Shown: positions 15,666 through 29,200 of the stretch, piece after piece
How the letters are laid out: every line of letters starts with the position of its first letter
Numbering within the stretch: position 1 is the first letter of the stretch
DNA from: Elysia crispata
Lineage: Eukaryota > Mollusca > Gastropoda > Plakobranchidae
Direction of reading: 5' to 3'
DNA length: 64,000 bases
Assembly: GCA_033675545.1 (NCBI GenBank)
Contig: JAWDGP010000540.1
Coordinates: 443,501 to 507,500 of the forward strand
Translations under genes and position numbers: made by a program
Notes under the pieces: generated by a model
Database searches by the model: none
The model's input: the letters and a program-made list of their open reading frames with translations, nothing else
Told to the model about the DNA's origin: nothing

Positions 15666-15984
15666 ATTCATATTGGAATTTCACAATAACTATTATCCTT
15701 TTAGCCAGTCCCAAATCTTTTATCTCTATCTACATCTCGATCTTTTTCGAGTCATCAATCCAATCGTAAAGATTTACTCCAACTCCAGTTAAAAACCTTA
15801 TTGCCCATTCACTCAACCTCCCCCCCCCCCAAAAAAAAAAAAAAAAAAAAAAATCGTGTCATTTTTGTTATTTTAAGAGAACATGCAATTATAAAATATA
15901 ATATATGCAGCTGCTGGTTGTTACCAGCTATATCCTGCTTGGGTAAATCAAGATTAGTGTCAAATTCGATTATATTTTGATAAT

Positions 15985-16741
15985 ATGGTATTATTTTGAT
16001 GATTTATAGAAATCATTTCGATTCTACAGCATTGGTATTGTATTAGTATAGAGAAAGAAAAAATCGAAATCGATTCTACCGTTTTGATTTTTTATTTCGA
16101 TATCTATTCTATTGTAATGATATTTTGTTATTATGCTTGTTTATAGAGATAGAAGTATAGAAGTATTTCTCACCCCTATTTCATTGTTCAATATTGATTC
16201 ACCATCTATGTGGCAGTTGTATGTTTCTATTACTTTGTATGGAGTTCAATATTTCTTTCGTATAAAACTGACGGATCTTAAACTCTGTGCAAATTGCAAT
16301 GAATTGAAATCACTTGATAAATTCTTTAAACACATACGAAAACCTTTGGGTTTAAACTCTCAATGTATTGAATGTGGGAGGTATTAAAAACAGGAACAAT
16401 ATAAAAAATAACAAAGACAGATAAGAGTGTTATCTGAGTTTATTCAGAGAAATCCAAATTATAATAATATAAAAAGAAATAATTTTATAATACACAGTTA
16501 CCTAAAAAAGACACATAATAAAGTCTAAAAAAAAATAACGTCAATGAAACTTATGTATACAACATAAACGAATATGACATCTTAATTAAAAGAGATAATA
16601 CATATAGGGGCATTGCCTGTTAAATGAACTTTAATCTGTTTGACTTTCACCTTACATTGCATTACAATAAAGCACAACTGATAATTCACATAAGATTTTT
16701 GTTCACATATTAATTAATTTACTCCAGTCAATATAATTTTG
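15985..16741 (-). repeat. Right inverted arm
   Basis: Inverted partner of the left arm. Between the last monomers (about 15665) and the arm lies about 320 bp of sequence, including a C-run and A-run at about 15823-15852, that has no counterpart on the left side. Confidence 0.75.
16264..16387 (+). CDS. Small zinc-ribbon protein fragment, right arm
   Basis: The open frame runs from an ATG at 16133, but similarity to the left-arm protein starts at KLTDLKLCANCNELKSLDKF (16264). It keeps both Cys pairs: CANC and, 28 residues on, CIEC, ending GRY and a stop. Spacing and flanking residues fit a C2C2 zinc ribbon like those of HNH/endonuclease VII-type proteins. Sequence matching the left copy's tail (EFIQRNPNY) continues downstream to about 16520 in a different frame, so this copy is incomplete. 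Confidence 0.35.
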
Positions 16742-16749
16742 TATCTCAT

Positions 16750-17750
<1,001 letters not shown>

Positions 17751-17974
17751 AAAATTGAAAATGAAATTTTATTGGGAAATGACATCAGTATTGCAAGTTT
17801 TGCAATTTTGTGTTAAAAAAGTAGTGTGAATTGCATGCCAGCTGCATGCCTTTTTCTCCTGCGTGGGTAAAATTCCTGGGAAGAGACAGTGTCCACCCAT
17901 CCACTGTGAGCTGTCAGATAAGGGTGCTAGATTTATGGGCTTATGGCAAGTTGCTGACAAACTAAAAGTGAACA

Positions 17975-18715
17975 GAATTTGGCTCCATGTTGAGATACGC
18001 TGATGACACTGTATTAATTCCAGAAAATAAAGAAGACTTGCGACAATTATTAACGATTTTTGAAGAAGAGAGCAGAAAAAAAGGGTTGCAATTGAATAGC
18101 AAATAGATAGAACTAATGGTGATTAGTCAAAGTTATAGTCTCTGCACATCAACATCTTTATCAAAGGTAATAAACTCAAGCAAAGGGGTCAATTCAAATA
18201 CTTGGGTACTTTAATATCAAGTGATGGACGTAACTTACACTGAGCTTCCAGAGAATGAAATCTATACTAACAAATAACCACATCTCAATTCGCACAAAAA
18301 GAAGAGCCCTGAAGTGCTCTATTGAACCCATTCTGATGTATCAATACAAAGCTTGCACAATTTCAAAACAGTTACAAAAGAAACTGGAGACAACAAAATG
18401 AGATTCCACAAATCTCATGGACTGTAAAGAAATCAACCAAAACTGTTACAAGAAGCCGACACTACAAGATTCAGCATAAATAGAATAAGTAAACGCCAGG
18501 CAACCTTTTTTGGACATGTCAAGAGAAGAGAGAAAGTACAAAATCTTGTGACAACTGGAATGATTGTACCAAAACAGCATCAAAAGATGTTGGATAGACT
18601 TTCAAAGTAGGACGAGTGACAGAAGCACTGAAAGTGATGAGGGATAGAGATGTGTGGAAAGTCATGATCGGCAATGCTAAAGAGCACGGCACCTAACTGA
18701 TTGATTGATGAGTTC
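17975..18715 (+). mobile_element. LINE 3' fragment, copy B
   Basis: Starts with MLRYADDTVLIPEN (YADD motif, about 17984), followed by FKYLGTLISSDGRN, IRTKRRALKCSIEPILMY and the C-terminal part found in copy C. It ends with gcacggcacct and a TGAT-type tail (about 18690-18710). Several stops and frame changes interrupt it. Same family as copies A, C and D. Confidence 0.75.
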
Positions 18716-20325
18716 AAAAGACAATTTTTCCTTCTGTTGAACTAGATTTGGATATAGGCGTCAATCTTGCCATTGGACTAAATTTCCCCTTCTCTTCATC
18801 TTTTATCATGCTTGTAATGGTACTAGATCTAAAGGTTTAACTATAATAAGTCAACGCCCACTTTGGAAATACTTTGTATGAAACGAAACAAACTGAGACA
18901 GCACAGTAGGCCTTACAAGACTTGTTATTGCATAGTTATTGTCCAAAAAGCTTTGGTCCATGTGCTCTCACGGTTGTGGAAATCTGCTCAACAGTAAAAA
19001 AAAATGCTTGGACAGTTGCGTAAGACGCTTCCAGTGTGTAAAAATCAACTGATCAATGCTGCTCTTATGGCATACAACAATTAAAACATCATAACAATAC
19101 CTCTCGAATAATGATGAGGCCCATAAAGGGCAGGTGCACAACACAATGGTCAGAGGGACTAAATCAAATGTTGTGTTTTCGTGTTTGCTGAAGATGGGTG
19201 AGATTGGGGCACTAATAACATACAGGACCTGCAATGTTTCACATAAGCAAATATTTTCGTTCAATTTAATGTTAAGAAGCACCCTGTTAAAAATTTCTTC
19301 ACAAAATACTTGAATTTATAAAAAAAAGGAAGAAAAAATTAACACTACTCTGAAATACAGACTTATCAATGCCAGATCAATAAAAAATATGTTAAAGTGC
19401 TAAAATGTAACTTGTGCATGTTAAAATATACTAAATTTACTTTGATTTTTTTAAACATATTCATAAATCATTGTTTACACAAAAATCTGAAGTTTAAAAG
19501 AAATAAACAGCTAAAGTGTTCAATTATATAACTCTCTTAAGAAGCCTATAATAGTGAAATATCTAATTGAAAAAGCTTATTTAATTTCAATATGGCTTTT
19601 TTCAATTCTTTCAGCTTCCCTCTTCAAATATAATTTTTCTCTAACAATGATTTGAAATCTTGATACCTGAGGTTATTTGTTAAAAATATTTGTATACTGT
19701 GCCAGTTCAAGTAATCTATAAAATAAACATATCTTAAACAAAATGCAATCAGCACCATAAAAAATATACATTGTGATGTTTTAAAGAAAAGTCTTGCCAT
19801 TTTTTTCCAATCTCATTTACAAGACAGCCCAACGTGTCTTCATAATGCGTGAAAAGCATATCAAGGAAAATTTGATAACAATGCCAATACTTCGAAAATG
19901 TTTGTGCTGTAAAAATTTGAAATTGATTCCACATAACTTGACAATCTGGTATGAATTTGATGCCTACTTTTGTTTTTAAATAAAGAAAACTATAAAAAAA
20001 ATATGACTGAGTATTTGTCCTCTCTGTTGTTGGAACTGAATGACACTTCTTAGACAATGTTTTAAATAATTAATGAGAGCCACAGAGGGTTTTTAAACAA
20101 GATTCCTCAATTAAAATCCATTAAAAAAAGTATCAGTTTAGTTAGCTTATGATATTTACACAACTGCTGCTTTCTGTGACTAAGACTGCTGGCTCTATAT
20201 TTTCTCATTAAATCTCAACAGCCAAAAACCTTGTGGATTCGAAGAAAACCCTTTACTTTCTAATTTATCTTAAATATATATAAAAATTTAAAGGATAGAA
20301 ATTGGTTTTGGTTCCTAGCCACAAG
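18716..20325. other. No gene seen
   Basis: AT-rich sequence with only short, composition-driven ORFs on both strands (for example 18968-19282 and 19749-20057, minus). No splice-bounded, protein-like stretch was found. Confidence 0.5.
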
Positions 20326-20523
20326 GTTGTTGATGCTAATGCGAACAAACCTGGAATCATTGACTTGTTTAAGTCTCACTCTTTGGGTCTCATAGGCCTG
20401 GAAGATGCCAAAGATGATCAGGATACCCTTGCAACCAAACACAACGCTTGGAAGCAGTGAACAAGGACCCGGTTGTTGAGTAGCGGCAGAGAAGGTAGAG
20501 CTGGTCTTCTGCCTCTCCCACAC
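20326..20523 (-). pseudogene. Orphan exon similar to GABA-B type (class C) receptor
   Basis: The minus strand reads FGCKGILIIFGIFQAYETQR followed by VRLKQVNDSRFVRISINN, ending at about 20326. Class C metabotropic GABA receptors have a matching block at TM5/intracellular loop 3: YKGLLLLxGxFLAYET, then a Lys-rich linker, NDSxxxGMSIYN. Conserved here are the KG, the hydrophobic TM, AYET, and NDS with SI-N. Upstream residues (PGPCSLLPSVV) fit the Cys-containing extracellular edge of TM5. No neighbouring receptor exon was found within several kilobases, and no strong donor follows the block. It is either a lone exon of a gene with very large introns or a decayed copy. Confidence 0.5.
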
Positions 20524-20728
20524 ATAAGGAAATGATCCTTCATCCCTCGGAAGTTATCATCATCTGATGTAAAATAAATGTTGATGATAAATAAAAGCTA
20601 TTTAAAACCTGTAATGAAGGTGCTTTATAAACCAAAAGCAAAACCACCATTCCACCAAAAAAAGTTTTTAAAAAATTTCATAAAATGCAATGTAATTACA
20701 ATAATACAATGTAAACATAGTAGTATTA

Positions 20729-20864
<136 letters not shown>

Positions 20865-21540
20865 AAAAAAAAAAAAAAACCTTCGCAAGATGTGACTGTG
20901 AACAATGATCTAGAGGCCAGACATGTGTACTTACATTGTCTTGTACTTTCTTTTAAAGCAAATTGCATCCTATGACAAAATTATAGAAAAGTCTCATAAA
21001 TATCATTTACTGATATATGATCGAAATTTGCTTTTGTTTTTAGTTACTGTCCAGACCATCCTTGATCTACAGACTACAGTACATGATGGCCTTCCTTTTG
21101 GTACTACACAAGCCGGGAAATGTTCCTTGAAACCATTAAAAATTCTAAATTTTCGTCTTCTTCTCGAAGTTTCTTATCCTTCTTCACGGCGTGCCTCGTT
21201 GTGTGTGGTATCAAAAGAAAGCAGAATTACTGCCCTTTAATGTGTTTCAAACCGTATAAAAATATCTTTCTTGTGGTAAGAGCGATAGTCATTTGAAGAG
21301 AGCTAGGTCGGATCGGCCGAGCTCGGCGCTGCCGCGAATCGGACAATAATTTACAAAACACTGACACCTTTCACACGCTCTTTAATAGACATATCGGATA
21401 TTTTTTCATGCCAAAGTTATATAAAAGAAAAGACGATAAATAACACAACATTTTGATATGGTTTTTATTGAAAAAATATTATTAATGACGATAACACAAC
21501 ACTTTAAAAAAAGGGTAGATCTACGTTTTTCATGCCCGGC
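20865..21540. other. No gene seen; short GC-rich patch
   Basis: Mostly AT-rich. A GC-rich patch (about 21305-21345, containing ggatcggccgagctcggcgc) stands out. An open frame at 20923-21240 (plus) has no recognisable domain or splice context. Confidence 0.45.
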
Positions 21541-22440
21541 CGACCATTTTCCAGTCGGCTAACAGCTCAGTTTGGAATACCTACTGAAAGGATGAAGCGA
21601 CTATGGTTTTTATTGTTCTTGTGCATGTAACTCGCTTGCTGCAAAAATAATGAAATGCTTTTTCTAAAAATAACATTAGGTGCAATAGACGATTTTAATA
21701 AGTCAAATTTTGCTAACGGATCACTTAAACTTAGAAATGTATTTATCCTCAAAATATTTGAACAGTTGAATAATTAAAAGAATAACAAACCTCTCGGTCT
21801 GGATTTTATTGTTCTTGTGCTCAGAAGAGCCTGTGATCTAGGTATGTCTAACTCTAAGGCTTTCTTAACGGCGGCTTTTATTTCTTTTTGTGGAAATCCA
21901 CGCCGTCAGAGATGTGTAGTGAACTGCGTGAGTCTGGTTGAGTCTGGAGTTTCCTCTGTCAAACATATTCTTTAAGTCTAAAGGCTAAGCTCTATGGAAT
22001 GCTGCTTTTGGTGTGATGTGGGCGACATGATCCCTAATGTAAGCAATTGAAAGTCTCTGTATGTTTTGAATAAGCGTCATTGTCAAGCTTGACGTCATGG
22101 AGAGTTAATAGCACATCTAAGAAGGGAATTTTGGATGTAGAGATCTCACTAGTAAATTTGATAGTCTTGTGGAAGTCATTGGCGTCTAATGAGTTGCGGC
22201 CATAGGTCCAGATGAAGAAAATGTGAATGTATCTCAACCAGACTATTGATTTTTGTGGCGAGGATTCAAACATTTTTTCCTCAAGGGCTCCCATAAAGAA
22301 GTTGGCATAACTTGGAGCCGTACAGGTACCCATAGCTGTTCCGTGAGTCTGTAACCAGATCTTACCGTCAAACTCAAATTAGTCGCAGGTGAGAATAAGT
22401 TTGACATACAACTATATTTGTAATTTGCAGCATATCATGT
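21540..22440 (-). mobile_element. Penelope-like element fragment (reverse transcriptase), fossil
   Basis: The minus strand carries the Penelope-family RT core (QTHGTAMGTCTAPSYANFFM, then RYIHIFFIWTYG, then FLDVLL, about 22030-22370). The downstream thumb-type segment (RRGFPQKEIKAAVKKALEL, then LLSTRTIKSRPRG, about 21790-21910) and a further C-terminal piece (21567-21752) follow. Penelope elements encode an RT related to telomerase and usually a GIY-YIG nuclease; no nuclease part is seen here. The copy is truncated at both ends, broken in several places, and abuts (CTA)n arrays. Confidence 0.75.
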
Positions 22441-22473
22441 TAGACTAGCTGGACCCCATAAATAATACATACA

Positions 22474-23347
<874 letters not shown>

Positions 23348-23995
23348 TTAGTATAGTACTGCGTAAGAATTATAAGAGCCAGAAGTATTGGTCAGGCCAC
23401 TCTTTTCTTGTTTGTTTTTGTTTATTTTTTTTTAATCCCTAATCAGAAATGATTCTCGGATAAATCTGGGAACATGTGAATTAAAACATTTTAAGAACGT
23501 TTGATAAAAGCGGGTGTTTTAGTGGCAAACAAGAAACACGCTCTAATATATTTAGTCACCCTTTCTGATGGTTAGCCGCTCCTGTCCATATTCTCGAGTA
23601 AACGTGAAAAGTGTCGTGACAAAGACAAAATTGCTTGTTTCTCTGCTCTAATCCAATCGGTCCCAGATAAGGAGTTAGGGAGAACAAAGTGAGCCTGATA
23701 AAATGTGTGTTTCTAGGCCTATTTCCCCATATTTCCGATTTTCCGTGCCTCACTGTTATTCAGAGTATTATATTGTGATTTCTTTTTGTCCCTCTCATAC
23801 GCCGCTGATGTGCATAAAACATCTCTGGGTACATTTATTTATTTTGATATTTATCTTTTTTTTTTTCTTTTTTTTTTCTTGTAACCTGGTGAGTACATGG
23901 CTCTACCTGTGTTCTGTAAATCTGGAAAATGTAGAAATTCGCCGTGTTTTCTAAGGAGAGGGAAGGGTATTTTTTTTTCCTTTTATTCACTTTAC

Positions 23996-24119
23996 CTAGT
24001 CACCATGATTGTAGGAAGACAACACACATTTACTCCAAGGTCAGGAAATGACGAGATAATCTTCGGATAAGCCCAGTCAATGTTCAAAATAATGGCGCGC
24101 TTGTTGAACGGATCCTTGG
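23996..24119 (-). CDS. Candidate internal exon, gene not recognised
   Basis: The minus strand has a good acceptor (tttcccacag) followed by 40 open codons, KDPFNKRAIILNIDWAYPKI then SSFPDLG and VCCLPTIMVT, and a GTAAAG donor at 23995. Codon choice and composition are clearly more coding-like than the flanks. A second possible donor (GTAAAT) lies after DLG at 24034. The frame is split-codon at both ends (2 nt before, 2 nt after). No partner exon was identified on either side. Confidence 0.3.
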
Positions 24120-24289
24120 CTGTGGGAAATAAAATGCAAAGATAATTATTTGAAGAGCTTTTTAGCTATAATAATTAAACAGACGGAAAATTAAAGGTAA
24201 GATATAAAAAATGCTGAAATTAAGTGAAAACACAAATTGTCTTTTATTTCTCTTTCTCTTTTCCCATCCATTATCTGTGGAGACTCTAG

Positions 24290-24855
24290 AAAAGAGTACT
24301 TTAATATCAAATGATGAACGCAAAAACACTGAAATTGCACGAATAATTATTATTATAGTGCAAGCAAAAAAAAAAAAAAAAAAATAAACAGTTTCCAGAG
24401 AATGAAATTAATACTAACATTAAATAACATTACTACATATCGATTCACACAAGAAGAAGAGCCCTGGAGTGCGATATTGAAATCGTTCTTTTGTAAATGG
24501 ATGCGAAGCGTGGACAATTTCAAAACGTAAAAAAAGGAACTGGAGGCAACTGAAATGTGGTTCCTTCGGAGAACGCTAAGAATCTCATGGACAGCAAAGA
24601 AATCAAACGAAACAATGTTACGAGAAGCCGACACAATAAGATTAGTCATAAATAGAATACATAAACGCTAAGCAACTTTTTTTTGTCATGTGATGAGAAG
24701 AGAGAAACAAGATCAGCGTGAAAAAATGTTGGATGGACTAACAAAGTGGTTCAGAGTAGGACGAGTGACACAAGCATTGAAAGCGACAAGGAATAAAGAT
24801 GGGTGAAAGGTCATGGTCGCCTACGCTAAAGAACACGGCACCTGATTGATTGACC
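24290..24855 (+). mobile_element. LINE 3' fragment, copy C
   Basis: Best preserved 3' end of the family. Readings include a FQRMK-type start, RFTQEEEPWS, a MWFLRRTLRISWTAKKSNET segment, INRIHKR and LTKWFRVGRVTQALKA, ending gaacacggcacctgattgattga. The Trp/Arg-rich ISWTAKKSNE region is the usual C-terminal domain of such LINE reverse transcriptases. Truncated upstream of the RT catalytic core and interrupted by an A-run at about 24366-24383. Confidence 0.75.
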
Positions 24856-25285
24856 CAATATCTATCTCATGCATCTATCTTTTACTCCCTTCCCCTTTTC
24901 CTCCTCTTCTTCTCTTCTTCTTCCTCTTCGCATTTATTTTTCCTATCCCTTCCCTCCACCTTCTTTTTCCTTTTTCTTTCCCCATCGTTTTCTTTTTATA
25001 GCCCTTGCCCCCTCCCTCTAATCATTCCTTTTAAGTGATGTGGTGTTGTTTAATATTGGGTGTTTGTTTTTAGACTGATCACCCGTCGCCTGTTTTTTTT
25101 GTTTAGAAGGTGCGACCAGATTTTTATTTATAATTATATTAAGTTTTACTTTAATTATTTTTTGAAAGATGTAAGGATGATTTCGCATTTAATGTAAAAC
25201 TGTCCTGGATTAAAAGTCTCTTAAAAATTGTAAAAACTATCAATTTTCTCTCATCGTTCAGTTACTCCCTTTTGCTTTCATAATT

Positions 25286-25450
25286 ATGAGCAACGTGAAG
25301 AAACAAAATGGTCGCAATAAAAGAATCAGTTCTGGTAACAAACAGAAGAGATCAACCAAGGAAGATTGGAGTGACGACAGCAAGTCTAGCAGTTCTTGTG
25401 GAGAAGACGAACTCAGTGTGGAGGAAGATGATCTCATGGAAGATGGGTAA
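25286..25450 (+). CDS. Candidate first or lone exon, acidic Ser-rich protein
   Basis: ATG at 25286 opens 54 codons: a basic start (MSNVKKQNGRNKRISSGNKQ), then a Ser/Asp/Glu-rich part (EDWSDDSKSSSSCGEDELS) ending in EEDDLMEDG. A GTAACA donor sits at the frame end, immediately before a (CT)n array. The frame is also open back to an acceptor-like ttcag at 25260. Basic-then-acidic composition suggests a nuclear protein N-terminus. It does not join MLF exon 1. No other exon was found. Confidence 0.3.
   Translation: MSNVKKQNGRNKRISSGNKQKRSTKEDWSDDSKSSSSCGEDELSVEEDDLMEDG

Positions 25451-25512
<62 letters not shown>
25451..25512. repeat. (CT)n microsatellite
   Basis: About 30 CT repeats placed directly after the possible donor of the acidic exon candidate. 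Confidence 0.95.
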
Positions 25513-25515
<3 letters not shown>

Positions 25516-26272
25516 TTGAGAGTATTCATGATTTGTATTTCACTAAGGTTATTCCCAATCTTATTCAATATCCCTGCATGCGTCTTGAACAATTCAAATT
25601 TGTGGTTTAGCTCCAATTTAGTATAGGCCCACATGATTTGTTTCTAACGGACCTTAAAGTTGATGAATCCGCAGGCAAATAACATTGTTTTACCCTTAAT
25701 TGATTAAAGGAAAAAAAAGGGAGAGAAAGAGGGAAGCAGGGGAGTGGTGACTTCGTTCATTTCGTTGACGAGGAGACGCCGTTATGCCAGTTAGACCTTT
25801 ACAGATAAACTCTAAGCATTACATGATTAAGTTTTTTTTTTTTTTTTTTAAATCAAGCGTCATCTAACTGACGATCTGTTTATTATTATATAATTTTAAA
25901 TATTCTAAAAGATAATGATCTTGAACATAAAAGTTTGTTTTACCCTCTAAAACTACTAGATTTAGATCTATATTCGTACACAAGCTACATCGAATAAATC
26001 TGGCAAACAATAACAAACTGGCGATTGATGAAAGAATCCTTTGGCTAAAGTAATCTAGGAAGCTTGTCCTACACGCCTGAGGACACTGATTAAATCAGAA
26101 AGTTTGCAGTAAAAAAGGGACAGAATAATAAAATCCCCGTCTAATATCATAAGTTCAGCAAATCGAATCTTATAGAATTAGAGATTAAGAGTCCAGTCTA
26201 GAGGGAAGAATTTGGATTCTAGATCTCTCTTGGTTAATCCTTGTTAGTAAGACTGGACTGTGTTCAGCAATC

Positions 26273-29200
26273 ATGTTTGGGCCATCCGTGTTCGACAATG
26301 ATCCTTTCTTCGCGTAAGTTTCAATGGAAGCCGTTTAAAATGATTAATCTAACATTAGATTTCATCTTTAACGTTAAAGCTAGATCTAGATCTAGTACAT
26401 AATGACATACATCTGTTAGATCCTTAAATTTAATGTAATGCTAGCGCCAAGTTTTCTCAATTCTACATCATGTGAACTTGTTGGAATTTATTCATTATTC
26501 AGTGTATTTTTAGTGTCCTTAAGTTTTAAAGAATTGTCCTTTATAAACTTTATGCATACAAATCTAGATCTAAAGATTACAATTGTTTGATCCATTTTAA
26601 TTTACCACCAGGATTTCACAAAATGCACCAGTATGCTCTTTGCTGTTCTAAGCACTATTGCTCAGCGCCCACAGGTTTGACAGTGAGGAAAATCCTTCTA
26701 GGATGCGCCACATTGTAGCCTTTAAGGCTTTAAGATTCATGAGCTGTATGATACTCTTAAAGTTAAAGTTAATATTTTAGGCTTTCACTAGGAACCCTCA
26801 CTCAGTTACTCAGAAGAGTTTGATTTAATCTTTGCTAAGAAAATGAACCAATGAAAAGGTGGCTGAACGCTCTCTTTGAACTTATAGTAAGAGACCTTTA
26901 GAGGGCCCATGAAGTGTGAACAACAAAATGCAATTTCGGTATTGTTATGAAATCTTGTAAGATGAGTGTTGAAATTAATCATAACTCAACTTCCAGGGAA
27001 CCTGTTTCCTTTTTTGCAGTTCTTAGTGATCAAAGAGCAAACAAAATAACCATACATTCGCTACTCTACATGGCCCCTCCCTTCCCCCATACTGTGCCCA
27101 CACCACCCTTCAACCTCAATGCAGAGTCCACACATAGAATTGGAATACCATTTCCCCTATAGGTTTCCTTGAATCATGAGGATTACAGCTGATGATGGTG
27201 TATTATAAATGTAAAGTAATGTGATTGGCGAATTTTTGTAATGTCCTGATTTGACCGAGCCATTCTGGTTACAGGTCAATCACAAGCCCTTGCTACTTTG
27301 AAGCCAAGTAAGTAATTTAAAAGGGAAAATAGCTAAAAACAAACAGTTCAGGGTGCGATGTGTTACTTGTGTATGTACCAATTACCAGGCCTTTTGTATT
27401 TTTTATTTTTTTTTTCTGTGGTTTTTAAGATGCAGATGTGTGGTAGGAAAAGAAAATTCCATAATAAAAAACATTTTCACCTGAATTTTAAGATAAATCA
27501 AAGATTGCCATGCTCTTCAGGGTAGGCGATCATGACCTTACATAAAATCTAACCCTTATTGCTCTTAGTACATCTATCACTTGTCCTACATTTAGCGGTT
27601 TTGTTAGTCCATCCAACATCTTTTCTCGCTGTTTTCCTTTGATCATTCCAGTTTCAAAGATGTTTTAGTTTCTTCTTGTCAGGTGGCCAAAAGAGGTTGC
27701 CTGAAGTTTTTTCAATTTATGTGATCTTATTGTGTCATCTTCTCGAAACACAGTTTTGCTTGATTTTTTTTTTATTCCTTGAGATTCATCTAGCATTATG
27801 TTTCTTCTGTAGTTGTAAATGAAATTGTCCATTGAGTATGACACGTGAAGTTGACTTAATAGTTAATGAGAATTTGTTTGGTTATACATAATTTTGCCAT
27901 ACCTCTGCAGATTATTATCTTTCTAGTACATAATACAGACCTGCCATTCATACCGATTTAATCAGAATCATTCCGATTTTTTATGCAAATTTGGTTTGTT
28001 TCCGATTTTCCAAATATTTAGGAAATATTTCGATTTTCTTCCTAAGTTTCCACCTCCAAAATTAAAAAAAATTTTTCAGTTTTTTTTTTTTTTAAATTAG
28101 ACCTACAAGATCGACAGACAGCCTGTACAAAAGAATAATTACGGACGATATAGTTATATTATATCGATATTGTTTTTTATTGTATAGTATCAAATCTGGT
28201 ATCGAAATTAATATTAATATTTTAGTTGTAACTATCCCGAATATTGATTCTGCGAGTAGTTTACTTTATCGTTAATTCGTCGGCGCAACCTTCTCTCTAT
28301 CTTCACATTCAGACTTCGCAGTTATTTTCAGCGAAGGATTATTCTTATTTTATCATTTAAAAGTAATTTTTTCCTATAAGACAGCACTTTTTACATCTAT
28401 ATCTTGTTAGTTATCAAGATTGATTGAGAAATCCTAAGTAAAACTAGAGTAAATCAAGATGAAATGACACGAGACTCAGTAATTGTAGGTCAGTGAAAAG
28501 TAAAGTCTAGAATCTGATAATAGGCTTAAGAAGTTTTATCCGGGTGCAAACTTTACAATCTGCACAAGATCTATGATTTTGATCTTTTTATCTAATGTTG
28601 AATTTAGATCTAGAGTCTAGATCTAGATCTAAGTTACATGCCACATCATGCTTAACTAGTTTCAACGTCACAGCGTAATTTTGTACTTAAATTGACGTGT
28701 TTCTCAATGAAGTGATGGAACAATAGAGTGGATTACGCTCTTTGGATTATTTATAAAATAAAATATTACAACTTTCCTTCAAATTGTCAATTTGCTCCCC
28801 ATGAAATATCTGGTTACGTTTTCAACAGTTGGATCCAGCAAAATTCATAAGATTTTTAATTTTCCGAGTCAAATGTGAGAAAGGCCTATACACCATGTAA
28901 AAAATTATCTAAAATCAGAAAAGAGCATCAAATATGTCATGTTTTAACCCTTTCCGTAAGGAGTACATTTACTCATTTTCATATATAAAATAAGCCTTTT
29001 GAAGTCATGTACACTTCCCACACAAGCTAAATTGGGAGATCTGCTCTTTGTGAATTCATCAAATGCCGCATAATGCCAATGCCATCCAATTTATTGAGCC
29101 ACTTAAAAATATTGTAAGGCATAGAGAACTTGATTTAAATAGAAAGAGGTATGGAAAAAAGGTCTTAAGATTGTTTAGAATTTTTCACCATTTAAGAATT

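Larger units (their letters stand above)
7745..16741. mobile_element. 9 kb palindromic (foldback-like) element
   Basis: Two arms in inverted orientation (about 7745-8555 and 15985-16741) bracket a minisatellite of about 7.1 kb. Matched pieces read from outside inwards include ttgactggagtaaa at the outer end, tgaactttaat and cattgcattacaata, then the zinc-ribbon ORF and tgatgatttatag at the inner end. The left arm carries about 100 bp of extra sequence near 8226-8330. Foldback elements such as Galileo have this general plan of long inverted arms with tandem repeats. No transposase was found inside, and target duplications are not evident because similarity fades gradually at the outer ends. 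An inverted duplication of a host or viral-type segment is an alternative. Confidence 0.65.

Noticed and set aside
7745-16741. Polinton- or virus-like identity for the palindrome
   Set aside because: No capsid, polymerase or integrase reading was seen; only the zinc ribbon hints at such a source, which is not enough.
26947-27162. 71-codon ORF in MLF intron 1
   Set aside because: Lacks domain features and splice context; the MLF exons join in phase without it.
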